The translations under genes and the position numbers were made by a program. A stretch of 64,000 bases of DNA from NCBI GenBank assembly GCA_030340625.1, contig JAOPHQ010001149.1, forward strand, positions 124,001 through 188,000. Direction: 5' to 3'. A model generated the notes under the pieces. That model was not told the origin of the DNA. It saw only the letters and a list, made by a program, of their open reading frames with translations, and made no database searches. The DNA is from Merluccius polli (Eukaryota > Chordata > Actinopteri > Gadiformes > Merlucciidae). This document shows positions 35,000-46,190 of this stretch, piece after piece (positions within the stretch are counted from its first letter, which is position 1; each line of letters starts with the position of its first letter).

Positions 35000-35700
35000 G
35001 TAAAAAGGTTACTGTGAAATTTACAGTAATATACCTGCAGCACGATGCCATTAAAGTACTGTAATACATTTCACAGTATGTTTACTATGATTACATTTAC
35101 AGTACTGTGTATATTACTGTAGAGCAAATCACAGTACACTAATGTGATAATTCAAATTACTGTAAACCCAAAAACTGTTCATTACTGTAAAGTAGAACAC
35201 AGTTCATAACTGTAACTAATAATATTAATGTAAAAATACATACTGTACTTTACTGTAAACAAGATCACTGTTCATAACTGTAACTAATAACATTAATGTA
35301 AAAATACATACTGTACTTTACTGTAAACAAGATCACTGTTCATAACTGTAACTAATAACATTAATGTAAAAATACATACTGTACTTTACTGTAAATAAGA
35401 TCACTGTTCATAACTGTAACTAATAACATTAACTTAAAAATACACACAGTACTTTACTGTAAACTAGAACACAGTTCATAACTAACTAATAACAGTAATG
35501 TAAAAATACACACTGTATTTTACTGTCATTTTTACAATTTGGTTTTCTTTACTGTAGTCCTTAAATGTGTACTCTTCTTACAGTAGCTTCCAATACTATG
35601 AAGCCAAATCATAGTACACAACTGTAAACACTGATATTATTGTAATCTTAAAATATATTCCATACTGTGAAAAAAGGTATCACTGTAAAATTGCTATAAA
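35000..35700. repeat. left subterminal ACAGTA array
   Basis: Dozens of TACAGTA or TTACTGT motifs in both orientations. Within it, 35215-35470 is a tandem repeat of about 68 bp with three to four copies ('cataactgtaactaataaca', then 'aaatacatactgtactttac'). The likely role is transposase recognition near the transposon end. Confidence 0.8.
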
Positions 35701-36315
35701 TTCCGGTAAAATATTTCTCACCACAACACTGAACAGTAAAATGCCATTTATTTTTTGAGGTAAGCAAATACATGAACAATAGCCAGTACCATAACATGTA
35801 CCCTTTAAAGTGCAGACTTTTTAATAAATATGTAAAACCACTGGCCAATGGGCCTAAAAACTATGGCTTTGCAGTAAAACAACAGTAAATGAACATTCAA
35901 TTAACAACTCCTAGTAGTGAGGTAATTGATGTACAGTATATAAAACCACATTTCAAACAGCCTTGTAAACAGTCAGGTACAAATTAGTTCAACTTCTATC
36001 AGGCCAGTCACCGCCTTCAGCAACATAAACACAGCTCCAATTACAAAACAGCTAAATCAAATCTTCAATTCACAAACTGTAAATAATATTTTTTTCTTAT
36101 GAAGTCCTTCACGGAAGGAGACAAAACTTAAGACATGAGAAGGAGTGGCATCAAGATATTTTTTTCAAAAACCCTCCAAAATATAGATATGTGCAAAACA
36201 TAAATAAACTCTGGTCATGCTGGAACATGCCATGAAGACCTACAAGGCAGACAACATGTACAACTCTATTCTCATGACATGAAGATGAAAAACTATTTCA
36301 CATTTTGTGACACAC

Positions 36316-36927
36316 TTAATAGTTTTGCCAATCAAATTCCACAATGTCCCTGATCAATTTGGCCACATGGGGATTCAAACCTGTGCTCTTCCTTTGCACC
36401 TTCTTGCCAGATTTGCGGCTGACCTGTGTCTTGGATGTACACTTTGAGCCATCAGGGTTAATCCTCAGGAAGAACCTACAAGCAGAAGAAAAAGTCTGAA
36501 ATTCTTTGCATAGTTAATGCACTTCGGCTTTGTAGTGCAGAACTGTTGTCATGTCATTTCTGTTCACAAAGACATTTTAAATATCTTTAAAATATTTTAG
36601 AATTTCCATTTCTGCAAAGCAGCAAACTAGATAGGTTTGGCTAATTTGATTTACAGTAAGACTTATTCATGTGATTGTGAAACGCCAAAATGGAATCTTA
36701 TTTTTCTGCATATTTATAGAGTTATAGCAACTAACGATGTGCTAACCTCTGAATGAACTCCAAAACACTGGCTGCCTCTTCCTGGTACTCTATGTTGAAG
36801 ACAAAGTAGCAGGCCATTAGGACAGCTGTTGCTGAGGTGAAGTCAGGAAGGTCATCTGACTGGATCAGAACATTTCCCTCCATGACCAGCATCCATTTCT
36901 TTGCTTCCAGAACTGAGTCCCCTATAA

Positions 36928-36999
<72 letters not shown>

Positions 37000-37172
37000 A
37001 GCAGGTATATCAATTATTGTTATTATAGCCTATGGTTTAGTATTAGAAAAAGTAGACAAAATAATTCCATTTGATATAAACTGACCAATCCTGTAGTAGC
37101 ACATCACATTTCTTGATGAGAATTCTGACACTGTCCCTGCAAATGTCAGGATTTATCTCAGGAGATCGTGTA

Positions 37173-37217
<45 letters not shown>

Positions 37218-39781
37218 TGACTAAATGGAGGCATAGATGTACTACCTGGCCTGCCACAGCTTCACCATTGAACATTGCACTTGATAAAATGGGACAAATG
37301 TATTAGATCAAATGAAGATGTACAGGTTCTAACTCTGATCACATTGCCACTTAGCCTCCCACCTCCTGTTGACATGCATGTGTATTATAGTACTCTATGA
37401 ACCATAATATTCGCAAGTACTGTATATTGAGAATATTACCCTTACCAAGTGCCATCAGCCTAGGTGTGCTTGGGAGTGAGAGTCTGTCTTCTGCATCTGC
37501 TGAGGATGTTGTCACCTAAATAAAAGAAAAGATCAAACACAAGACAGAAAACTATAATATTCCAAATTTGGAAGTTGTGTCCAGTATGAAAGACAGGATG
37601 GATGAAGGAATCTACTAATTGACTACATTAGAGGAGAGTAAAAATAAACTTCTGTAGTAGTCCTTTAACCACTTGAAACCCAGCGTCCATATTCTGGGGG
37701 TAACATTAGCCAAAATTTGCCGATCTACAAGCTCACAATGCGTCGCAACACACCATATTATGAGCGTGTAGATCGGCTATTTTTGTAAGTCAAGTCCAGT
37801 TCTCTATGATTATAGGGGTTTATAAGTGGTTAGGTTCTGCACATCACAATAAATATTCAGTGGCACACACGTTCACAAAATCCCAAGTACTTACATCAGC
37901 CAGAAGGAAAAGTGAATCCTCTTTCTCTTTGAAGTACGCTATCGTGACAAGTAGAGATGCAACACCATGGTTGATGTTGCCCATCCTGTTTATGTCTTTC
38001 AGGACTGTCCTGACATCCTTTGTCCACCTTGGAAGTTGACTTTGGAAAAAATGTAGCACTTTCTTTCCCTTACTGTCCAGGGAATCATGGAGTCTGGTGT
38101 TAACATCAACCCCTGTCAATGTGCTGAAATGAGCACACATGAATCTTGAAATGAACAGAAATGGCCACTGTTCCTTGAGTTCCACAATGCTGGGTGGAGG
38201 GCTTCTATTGAGAGCATAGCGCTGGGTAGCATATGTCATCTTCATCAGTTCATCCACTCTGCCATGCTCTGCTGCCCGGGGACCCTCTGTTGAGAAAAGG
38301 TTCACCATCTCGTCTCTCTTCTCCTCTGCAGATGCTGGTGTCTCACCTTCAGGAAGGTCAAGTGGGTGCCAGTTGATGCAGCCGTAGCTGTCTGTTTTTG
38401 CACATTTAGATGCAGTGGGCTGGGTGCTGGAGGTTCCAGGCTGGCTGTCATCTATGTCTACTGAACGACGTTTTTGTTTCCTAACTCTAACCAGTGTGTT
38501 GTCACGATTGACGTACGCAGCCCTTGTCTGTAACTGATGCTCCAAATCAGAATAACCATTGCCTATTAGCTGTCCCTCATACATCTGAGCAAAGCTTGTC
38601 GGGTACTTTTCACAGATTCTTTTGGCTATTTCTGAACACTGGCTTAGTTTTGGGTTCAAGCACACCTCTCTGATTGAATCCACAATGATCCTCACCATTT
38701 CTAATCTATCTTCCTTCTTTGGTTTCTGTCCCTGTGCAATACATCGTCTTAAATTTGGTTGCATCTTCTCCCATGGCACTTGATAGGATGAGAGCCATCC
38801 AGTGCTTTGTATCGGCACATGAACTGGAGGAGTGGTTGAGGTTGGAGAGCTGATATTAACAGAGTGGACTGGAGGAAAGCTTGAGTTTGGAGAGTTGCTT
38901 GGCTGGTTTGTAGTCTGGTCTTCATGGCCTGTGTATTAGGAATTAGCAATGTTCAGACAATTTGTTATTGTTTCACACTTTAAACAGGGGCCTAGGGGGC
39001 CCACATTCCCTTTTTAGATCTAGAAAAGGACCAAACTTTTCAACTAGACATATTTTTTTTGGCTTAAATGTTGCCATAAAAGAACACTGGGAGAGTTATT
39101 TTGACATAAGTGATTGCCAAGGAATTACATGTTACATATTTGCATACAGTATATTTAACCTACATTTTAAGATCTATGCCTTTAAGATCCAGCTACACTG
39201 CATTAATCAAGACTCTGAACAGGACTGACAGGACTAATATTGTAACTGCTTCACGCAAACTGTATATGCCAGCAAGGCCAAAAGCCTATAGCCAATTAAC
39301 TATATACAAGAATACACTATTGCACACCCTCAGCCTAAAAGCACTGCTGGGTGCTGACCTCTGTTTCTCCAAGCACAGGTGTCAGATTCTACCAAATAAT
39401 TGCAAGCCCTGCAAGATGCTGAGGCCATGTATTAGAACATGTAAAGGCTACTAAATTCAACCTCCCTGTTGCTAAGTTGAATGAAAAGAAATACAATCAT
39501 TACTGTGACCCCTGCTAGAATGGGCCATCCACTCATAAGAAGCATGCACCATCAGCATGTGACAACTAGAAACTTGACAATTTAAAACTCACCTTTGTTT
39601 TTGAAGTAGTGTACCAGTCTTCTGCAAGCTATAGGTGAGAGAATTTCTTTGACATCTTCCACTGTAACATACTGCAGATCGTCACACCAATGGCAGCCAA
39701 GTGATCGGTCAGATTCTGAAATTGACTTTCCTGAAGTGTGGGGAGGGCCTTCCTGATGACATCATCAAAGGGTTGCTCCAT
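36316..39781 (-). CDS. SAMD3-like protein encoded by the CACTA-like transposon (five exons, one frameshift)
   Basis: Five exons on the minus strand are joined by GT-AG sites in matching phases: 39593-39781, 37895-38928, 37446-37515, 36747-36921, 36316-36475. Exon 1 starts MEQPFDDVIRKALPTL and encodes a SAM-like helical domain ending LSPIACRRLVHYFK. Exon 2 has EKMQPNLRRCIAQGQKP, IAKRICEKYPTSF, YGCINWHPLDLPEGE and LKEQWPFLF. The last exons have FTSATAVLMACYFVFNIEYQ and FFLRINPDGSKCTSK. The order resembles fish 'SAM domain-containing protein 3-like' proteins as I remember them. Its function in transposition is unknown. The coding sum is 1628 bases, one short of 543 codons, matching a single-base loss near 39681 in exon 1. 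A (CA)n tract fills the intron end before exon 4. Confidence 0.78.
36930..36999. repeat. (CA)n microsatellite
   Basis: About 35 CA units directly upstream (in transcript sense) of exon 4 of the SAMD3-like gene, so TG repeats form part of its acceptor region. A shorter (TG)n lies at about 37171-37213. Confidence 0.95.
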
Positions 39782-39794
39782 ATTTCTATATTTC

Positions 39795-42431
39795 TTAGCT
39801 AGAATAAATAGAGTGATGGAACGAAACAAGATTAACATCAAATCTGTTATATAATGGCAATGGGTAGTAGTCAGCCAGGCTCTCCAACCTGACACACATG
39901 TAAGAAACATCTGAGTCAAGTAGGCAGTGTACACCTAGATCCACCAAAGGCACTGAGGGATGTTTTTCAATAACAAAATACACCTGGGATGAGTTTAGCA
40001 AAATCAATACAATTTTTCCAAAGGTGTATCCCATGTCATTGTGATCTGCAACCACAACCATAGATTTTTGGTATTTGGTGCCCTTGTAAGTAATAACTGG
40101 TGTCACTACAGATGCCTCATGAATGCCTCTCATCCTAACAGCTTCTTGTATGTCAAGATTATACAGCCGACCATCAAATTCATCAGCATGCTGTATTTGC
40201 ACAGTTGGTGGGAAAAGGCTGCCAGCCTGAAGATAGGCTTGTAGGAGTTGGTGTCTCTCAGCCAGTGTGCTATTGAGGCTTTTGAAATTGTGAAGCTTTC
40301 TTGCGCACTGTTTGAAAAATGTGTGCTTACTTTCAAACCTCAGTGTCCAAAGTCTAATGAGTGGACCAAAATGTAGTATGAGTCCAGGGTAGTGAAGCAC
40401 ATAATGGTGTTTTGGTTTCAGTGGTTTACCTGGAAACAGATTAGCTCTTGAATGCATATAGTATTCCAGTAGAACTTTCAGATATGCTACTTGGTTGGCA
40501 TGGATTTTTGGTGCAGTTATCATTGCCACTATCTCTCTTAGCTGCAAGCACAACTGCCAGACCTCATCTTCTAGGGGATTCTTTATCCTATCACCAACAA
40601 GCAGTGGGAGTAGGCGGAGAAAACACCAATTTTGAGCTGCATTTCCTCCCAGCTTTTCACTGTCTGCACGTACTTCACATGGCTTACTGTTGGAATCCTT
40701 TTGTGCATACTTAAAAGTAGAAATTATCCTATTCAACTGAGTGTAACTAAAATGCTTCCCTGCAGTGACAAGATGTTTAATGTAAAGAGCCAGATCTGTT
40801 GAAACAACACCTTCAAATAAGTCATGGCCTAAGCATGGAGGGAGCCCTGGGTCACATACATGGAAGTATTTCAGGCTATTAAACACAGAGTCAAATTTAA
40901 CGCCATCAACATCACGTAGCCCCTGGTTCATAGTAAGTACATTCACAGAGTTCTTGTAACTCTCCTTTGTCCGTGGAGTGCCTAATTCTGTGGGAGAATT
41001 TACAAAAGTGTGTCTATCTATAACACAATAGCGACAGAAATGTTTACTTCTACTAAAATTTTCTGTGAAGCCACCAATGTTGTGTGAGCCAAGGTTATCT
41101 CCAGAAATGGCGATCACTGCCCCTTGCACGATTTGACCATTATCCAGCACTATTCCAGACTCTTCAAGGTCCTTCAAATCCTTCACAAGAGGAGTGAACA
41201 CTTTAGCTTGCCCAAATAACTTATAATCGTCCTCCCTACAAAGCATAACAAGCTGTATGGGGTCTATGGAGGACCTGTTGTGAGCAGAGATTTCAGACAG
41301 TGTCATGTACACTGCAAGTTGTTTGTGCTTTTTTCTTCCTGACCCAAGAGGATTTGCCACTTCAAATGAATCTTGGTACAAGATAATGGAAACTGAGGAC
41401 TTACACTGCTTAAAGAATATATTTTCTTTAAAATTTCTGCCATCCCTTACATCCTCAAGCAAATGTGGATCATCTGATCTGTGTGTCTGTGCTTCAGTGT
41501 ACTGTTCTTTAACAGACTGGTGGCTCAATAGGGCCTTTAAGGTCTCCTTTACTGGAACATATTGCAAAAAGCGATCCTTTCCACTGGAGTCTGTACCAAG
41601 ATAAACCTGTGTGGGTGCTACATAGTTAAAATTTCTCTTGAAATATGTCTTCCTGGTTTGATCAGAATTAAATATTCTTTCATTATACAGCCGCAGAAGG
41701 TTAGTCTTATTTAGCCCAGTTATGATTTGATCAATGTCATTTTCTGACATATTCTGCTTTGCTAATTCTTCCTTCAATTTGGAAAACACCTGTTCCATAC
41801 TGCTGTCATGGACAACTTGGAAATCCTCAATTAAACTTTGGATAGTGCTGGCTGGTAGCAGCATTTTGGCTTGCATTCGCAAGTAGAATAGTGCCAAGTT
41901 CATGAGAAATGTATCAGGATTTGAGTCAAGTTCTACATTATCATTTTCATCATCCCTTTCATCATGGACTTCAGTGTCAGGCCTACTACTTGAATCATCA
42001 TTTTCCATTCGGACAGGGTTCTCAGGCAAATCTTTGTGTTTCCTGCTGATGTGGGATGTGAAAGATGACTTCACATGGAAGGGTTTTTTACAGTTGGGAA
42101 AGGGGCAGCCAACCTTTTTTCCATTTCTTATGTGAATTTTTAAATGTTCACACAAGCTCTGTAAATTGGGACATGTATGCTTGCATCCCTCAACCTGACA
42201 GGTCCTCACCTCAGTTTGGGCTGGTCTATGGACAGTTTCTTTTGGCTGTGTATGCTTCCGACGGATGTGAGATTTAAGTGCTAACAATGTCTTAAAACTG
42301 CAAGGGCAACTTGGCAAACCACAATAGAACCTGAAATTAGCTAGGTGTCTATGCATCTTAACATGTTGATAAAATTTGTTTAGAGTCCCTCTAGATACAT
42401 GACACTGCTTGCAGACAAAACGGTTGACCAT
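39795..42431 (-). CDS. C2H2 zinc-finger transposase (CACTA/tnp2-like) of the 11.3-kb element
   Basis: A single uninterrupted reading of 878 residues from the ATG at 42429-42431. An upstream in-frame ATG at 42479 would add 16 unlikely residues, and the chosen start opens directly into a finger (FVCKQCHVSR). Residues 1-150 hold four to five C2H2-type fingers, including CQVEGCKHTCPNLQSLCEH and CPFPNCKKPFHVKSSF, that probably read the ACAGTA motifs. An acidic Ser/Asp/Glu linker follows. The core has NPLGSGRKKHKQLAVYMTL, AISGDNLGSHNIGGF (about residue 445), CLGHDLFEGV (about 536) and LRFESKHTFFK (about 700). The D, D and E of these blocks are the likely metal-binding triad, by inference. It looks intact. 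The superfamily name rests on memory of fish EnSpm proteins and on the CACTG ends. Confidence 0.82.
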   Translation of the reverse strand: MVNRFVCKQCHVSRGTLNKFYQHVKMHRHLANFRFYCGLPSCPCSFKTLLALKSHIRRKHTQPKETVHRPAQTEVRTCQVEGCKHTCPNLQSLCEHLKIHIRNGKKVGCPFPNCKKPFHVKSSFTSHISRKHKDLPENPVRMENDDSSSRPDTEVHDERDDENDNVELDSNPDTFLMNLALFYLRMQAKMLLPASTIQSLIEDFQVVHDSSMEQVFSKLKEELAKQNMSENDIDQIITGLNKTNLLRLYNERIFNSDQTRKTYFKRNFNYVAPTQVYLGTDSSGKDRFLQYVPVKETLKALLSHQSVKEQYTEAQTHRSDDPHLLEDVRDGRNFKENIFFKQCKSSVSIILYQDSFEVANPLGSGRKKHKQLAVYMTLSEISAHNRSSIDPIQLVMLCREDDYKLFGQAKVFTPLVKDLKDLEESGIVLDNGQIVQGAVIAISGDNLGSHNIGGFTENFSRSKHFCRYCVIDRHTFVNSPTELGTPRTKESYKNSVNVLTMNQGLRDVDGVKFDSVFNSLKYFHVCDPGLPPCLGHDLFEGVVSTDLALYIKHLVTAGKHFSYTQLNRIISTFKYAQKDSNSKPCEVRADSEKLGGNAAQNWCFLRLLPLLVGDRIKNPLEDEVWQLCLQLREIVAMITAPKIHANQVAYLKVLLEYYMHSRANLFPGKPLKPKHHYVLHYPGLILHFGPLIRLWTLRFESKHTFFKQCARKLHNFKSLNSTLAERHQLLQAYLQAGSLFPPTVQIQHADEFDGRLYNLDIQEAVRMRGIHEASVVTPVITYKGTKYQKSMVVVADHNDMGYTFGKIVLILLNSSQVYFVIEKHPSVPLVDLGVHCLLDSDVSYMCVRLESLADYYPLPLYNRFDVNLVSFHHSIYSS

Positions 42432-43380
42432 TTTGATTACATTAGCTAACCAACAGGCACCTAAACATACACTAACCACCTAACAAGAACACTAAATGAA
42501 AGCTGGAAACCTCTACTATACCAGTAATTACATGCTTATGATGTGATGTTAGCACTGGATAGTTAATCACTTCACACTTCACCACAAATTTACTAGTTGA
42601 GAGTTAATACACAAATGAACAGTCAGTTATATTTAATCAGATAGCTATTTAACTTTAGTTTAGTTTAACATTTAACGTTACATTAACGTTAATTTGACTC
42701 ACCATGCAAGCTTCAGCATCTGTGAAGAAGTCCTGAATAAAGGTGAAATCCTGACGCCTTTTTCTTCTTCACTGAGGCAATCCCTAAATTACAAAACACA
42801 TAATTAACATTGAAGGGTGTAGAGATAACCAAAGAGAAGCATAATTGATGCTAACGTTGCTGCCAATGCTGTTCTGCAAGCTCAACTAGCTAGCAATAAC
42901 GTTAGCTGCGCACTCCACGTGTCTCCCGTCACGGAGGAAACAAAGGTGAAAACTGAATCAAACGCATCTGACACTATACTAAAAGATTGTAGATCACGGG
43001 ATTGTAGATCACAGGAACACGGTAAAATAAACCCACAAGAAATAAATCGTGTTCATTTTGAAAGAGGATTTCTGAAAACGTTAACTTGATCATTAACCTA
43101 CTGGTCCCTCTCCGTCCAAGCTCTCTCCCTCTCTCGTTTATCATAGTAACGCTATTGGCTAAAACTAACTCAATCTTACACTATTGACCACTCTGAATTA
43201 GACTTTATCAGTAGATCTCCATTAAATAACTTATGAAAAGAATATACTTACTTGTTATCTTCTTAAATGGTTTCTTTCTGAGCTCCACTTCTCTCTTGAA
43301 AGAAAAAAAAATGTCCTGTTTTCCCGCAAAAACGCTGTCTCCTTCCCACAATCCACTTCAGTTTAAAGTAACATACACCA
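42432..43380. promoter_or_regulatory. probable promoter / 5' UTR region of the transposon genes
   Basis: It lies directly upstream of the minus-strand transposase. The area contains several 'gttagctaacgtt'-type motifs, CpG-bearing sequence at 42890-43010, and donor- and acceptor-like sequences near 42710-42785. No TATA box can be named with confidence. The placement is an inference from gene order. Confidence 0.4.
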
Positions 43381-43768
43381 GACCTCAAGTATGATACTGT
43401 TATTGTAATGTATATTACTGTGAAATATTTAAAAAGTGCTAACATCTATCAAATCCTTATTTTAATCATGTATTTAGTTCAAGTGCACATTTTTTGTTAC
43501 ATTTTAGAGCACATGGGTGCCGCAATATTGCAACCAGAGGACCACAATGGAAGTTATCTTTTAACTTTATTGTGCTATCCTCAAAATATATTTGTGATAC
43601 CTCTGGAACTATAATGTGGCATTCTTATTGAGTGGGGGGAGATTTCCCACCTATGCTGCAGGGCACATTAAGTCCTAATGTTATTGATTTATTGCTGTCT
43701 ATTGTGTTGAGTGGTTTAATGGTTTTAATGTATCCATGTTGTACGTACTTTTGAGATATAGCCTACAG

Positions 43769-44276
43769 CAGTGGTTCTCAACCGGTGGGGGACACTCTCC
43801 CGTCGCCCCCCCCCCCCCGTCGGTCGTAGGTCTGCGGTGTGTTACTAGCGCGCTGACCTCTGTCGTAGTATTACTATTGCGCGCACCCCCTCCCCCCCCC
43901 CCCCCTCCGCCAAGGCTGCGCATTCTGCACCTTTATGGACAGAATTTCTAGGCACAGCCGCTGCTCCTCCACGTCGAGAGGAGCCAGATGAACTGGTCAG
44001 GATGTCTCCTGGATGCCTCCCTGGTGAGTTGTTCCGGGCACGTCCCACCGGGAGGAGGCCCCGGGGAAGACCCAGGACACACTGGAGGGACTACATCTCT
44101 CGGCCGGCCTGGGAACCCCTAGGATCCCTCTTCATGTTATGTATGTTGGTGTCTGATGTATGGACGACTTGTTGTCATATGTCTGATGTCCTGTTATGTT
44201 AAGTGCCTGGTGACTGTGCCGCAAACCTAACTGCCCCTCGGGGATAATAAAGTTATCTACTACTACTACTACTACT
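43769..44276 (+). repeat. later insertion: hAT-like end plus LINE 3' fragment
   Basis: CAGTGGTTCTCAACCGGTGG at 43769 is a typical hAT left end, followed by C homopolymers and the GC-rich 'gtgtgttac' motif. From about 43965 the reading GCLPGELFRARPTGRRPRGR and RTHWRDYISR matches the C-terminal tail of a LINE common in fish. It ends in 'ggataataaagttatc' and (TAC)n at 44260-44276. The segments are remnants inside the CACTA-like element. Confidence 0.6.
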
Positions 44277-44434
44277 AGAAGAGCTGGACGAAGTGGAGAG
44301 GGAAGTCTGGGCCTCCCTGCTTTCTGCTGTTTTCCAGCAAGTCATACCATGCTCAAAATCAAACACATTATTGGTTATAATACGTATTGTTTCACTTGAT
44401 GTTGCCCAATAAGAATCCCAACAAAAGTCCCTGC

Positions 44435-44515
44435 CCATTTATCGCAGACACTGAAACCAGTGACTGGGGCCTGGGTGCAGTGCTGTCACAGGAGGGAGAG
44501 AACGGGGAACCGTGA
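44435..44515 (+). pseudogene. RNase H fragment of a Gypsy-type LTR retrotransposon
   Basis: The 26-codon reading PFIADTETSDWGLGAVLSQE ends at TGA (44513-44515). The pattern D-x-S-D-W-G-L-G-A-V-L-S-Q is the start of RNase H in Gypsy/Ty3 polyproteins. Nothing before or after continues it, so it is a scrap without function. Confidence 0.6.
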
Positions 44516-44639
44516 TTCCATGTTACAGCTGCTCCCTCAGCTGGGCCAAGATAAATTATTTTAGCATATTATGGGTGGTGTTCCTGCTCCGTAGCGACCA
44601 TGTGACTCTAGATGTATCACTGAGTGGGCAGTCTACACA

Positions 44640-45560
44640 GCAATGCCAACAGCCTGTTAAGGCAACTAGTGTTGTTATTATTGGTGCATTAAGGATGTTA
44701 ATAGCTGTTGTCCAAGTCAACAAGATCAGGACAGAGGACTGTACAGTAACCAGTTGTTGTAATACAGTCCATATTGTAAATATCACAGTAACACATTCAT
44801 TAATTAGAAGTAGAATTACACTGTTCATAATACAGTATCTAGTTGTGTATTTACAGTTATATATATATATACTTTAAATTTGATTCACAGTAGCCATATA
44901 ATATTTACAGTAATTTACTGTCCATATTACAGTCACAAAGTGTGCAGTTACAGTTCTTTACAGTAAATATTATCACAGAAACTTATTCTTAAATCACAGC
45001 AATGTACTGTTCATATTACAGCAACTATTTGTGTATTTACAGTGATATACTTTACATTTGATTCACAGTAGCCGTACTATATTTACAGTAATTTACTGTC
45101 CATATTACAGTCACAAAGTGTGTAGTTACAGTCCTTTACAGCAAATATTATCACAGTAACTTATTCTTAAATCACAGCAATGTACTGTTCATAATACAGT
45201 AACTATTTGTGTATTTACAGTTACATACTTTAAATTTAATTCACAGTAGCCATACTATATTTACAGTAATTTACTGTCCATATTTGAGTCACAAAGTGTG
45301 TAGTTACAGTCCTTTACTGTAAATATTATCACAGTAACTTATTTGAAAATCACAGCAATGTACTGTTCATAATACAGTAACTAGTTGTGGAATTACCGTT
45401 ATATATTGTAAATGTAATTCACAGTAACTTATGTATTTTTTACATTAATTGTCTGTAATATTACTGTAACAGTGTTTGTAATTACAGTGCTCTACTGTAA
45501 AAAACATTAACAGTAAATTAATGTCAGTATTACAATAGCCCGTTGTGAAATTATAATACT
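44640..45560. repeat. right subterminal ACAGTA array with 178-bp tandem units
   Basis: TTACAGT/TACTGT motifs throughout. From about 44880 three units of about 178 bp repeat (starts near 44882, 45060 and 45238), each with 'attcacagtagcc', 'tactgtccatatt' and 'aaatcacagcaatgtactgt'. The array resumes at 46190-46262 after an inserted LINE-type tail. Counterpart of the left array. Confidence 0.8.
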
Positions 45561-45589
45561 ATACTGGAGAACCATCCCTTAGTTATGCT

Positions 45590-45635
45590 GCTATAGGCCT
45601 AGACTATCGGGGGATTTCCCTTGGTGCACTGAGTC

Positions 45636-45666
<31 letters not shown>

Positions 45667-45896
45667 GTGTGCACACATTCATGTCCCATTAATGCATGTT
45701 ACTAACACTTCTTCCCTGGAGTTCTTGTGTTTTCTCGTCTCGCAGGTTCTCATGGATCCTGGCGGAGCCTCCATGGTCCTGCTTGCCTGCCATTGCTAAT
45801 ATCAGTTACCAGTTATATATAGTTACTGTTGATGCTGCTCGCTGTCCCCCATCATTGGTGCTGTCTTCATCATCATGTTCATTAGTGTATTGATGT

Positions 45897-45946
<50 letters not shown>

Positions 45947-46190
45947 CAACTGGTCAAGGCAGATGACCACCCACCTAGAGCCGAAGGGTCTGTCCAAGGT
46001 TTCTGCCTTTTAACAGGCAGTTTTTCCTTGCCCCCGTGCCAAGTGCTTGCTCATGGTGGTACTGTTGGGTCTCTGTAAATGTTATTAGGAGTTTGGTCTA
46101 GACCTGCTCCATTTGAAAAGTGCCCTGAGATAACTTCTGTTATGAATTGGCGCTATACAAATAAAATTGAATTGAATTGAATTGAATTAA
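45590..46190 (+). repeat. interspersed LINE/SINE-type tail with (CT)n and (TTGAA)n
   Basis: It contains two (CT)n tracts (about 45635-45666 and 45898-45942), the block 'aaggtttctgccttttaaca', 'ttggcgctatacaaataaaa' and a terminal (TTGAA)n at 46166-46190. This is a very common fish repeat tail. It interrupts the right ACAGTA array. Confidence 0.65.
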
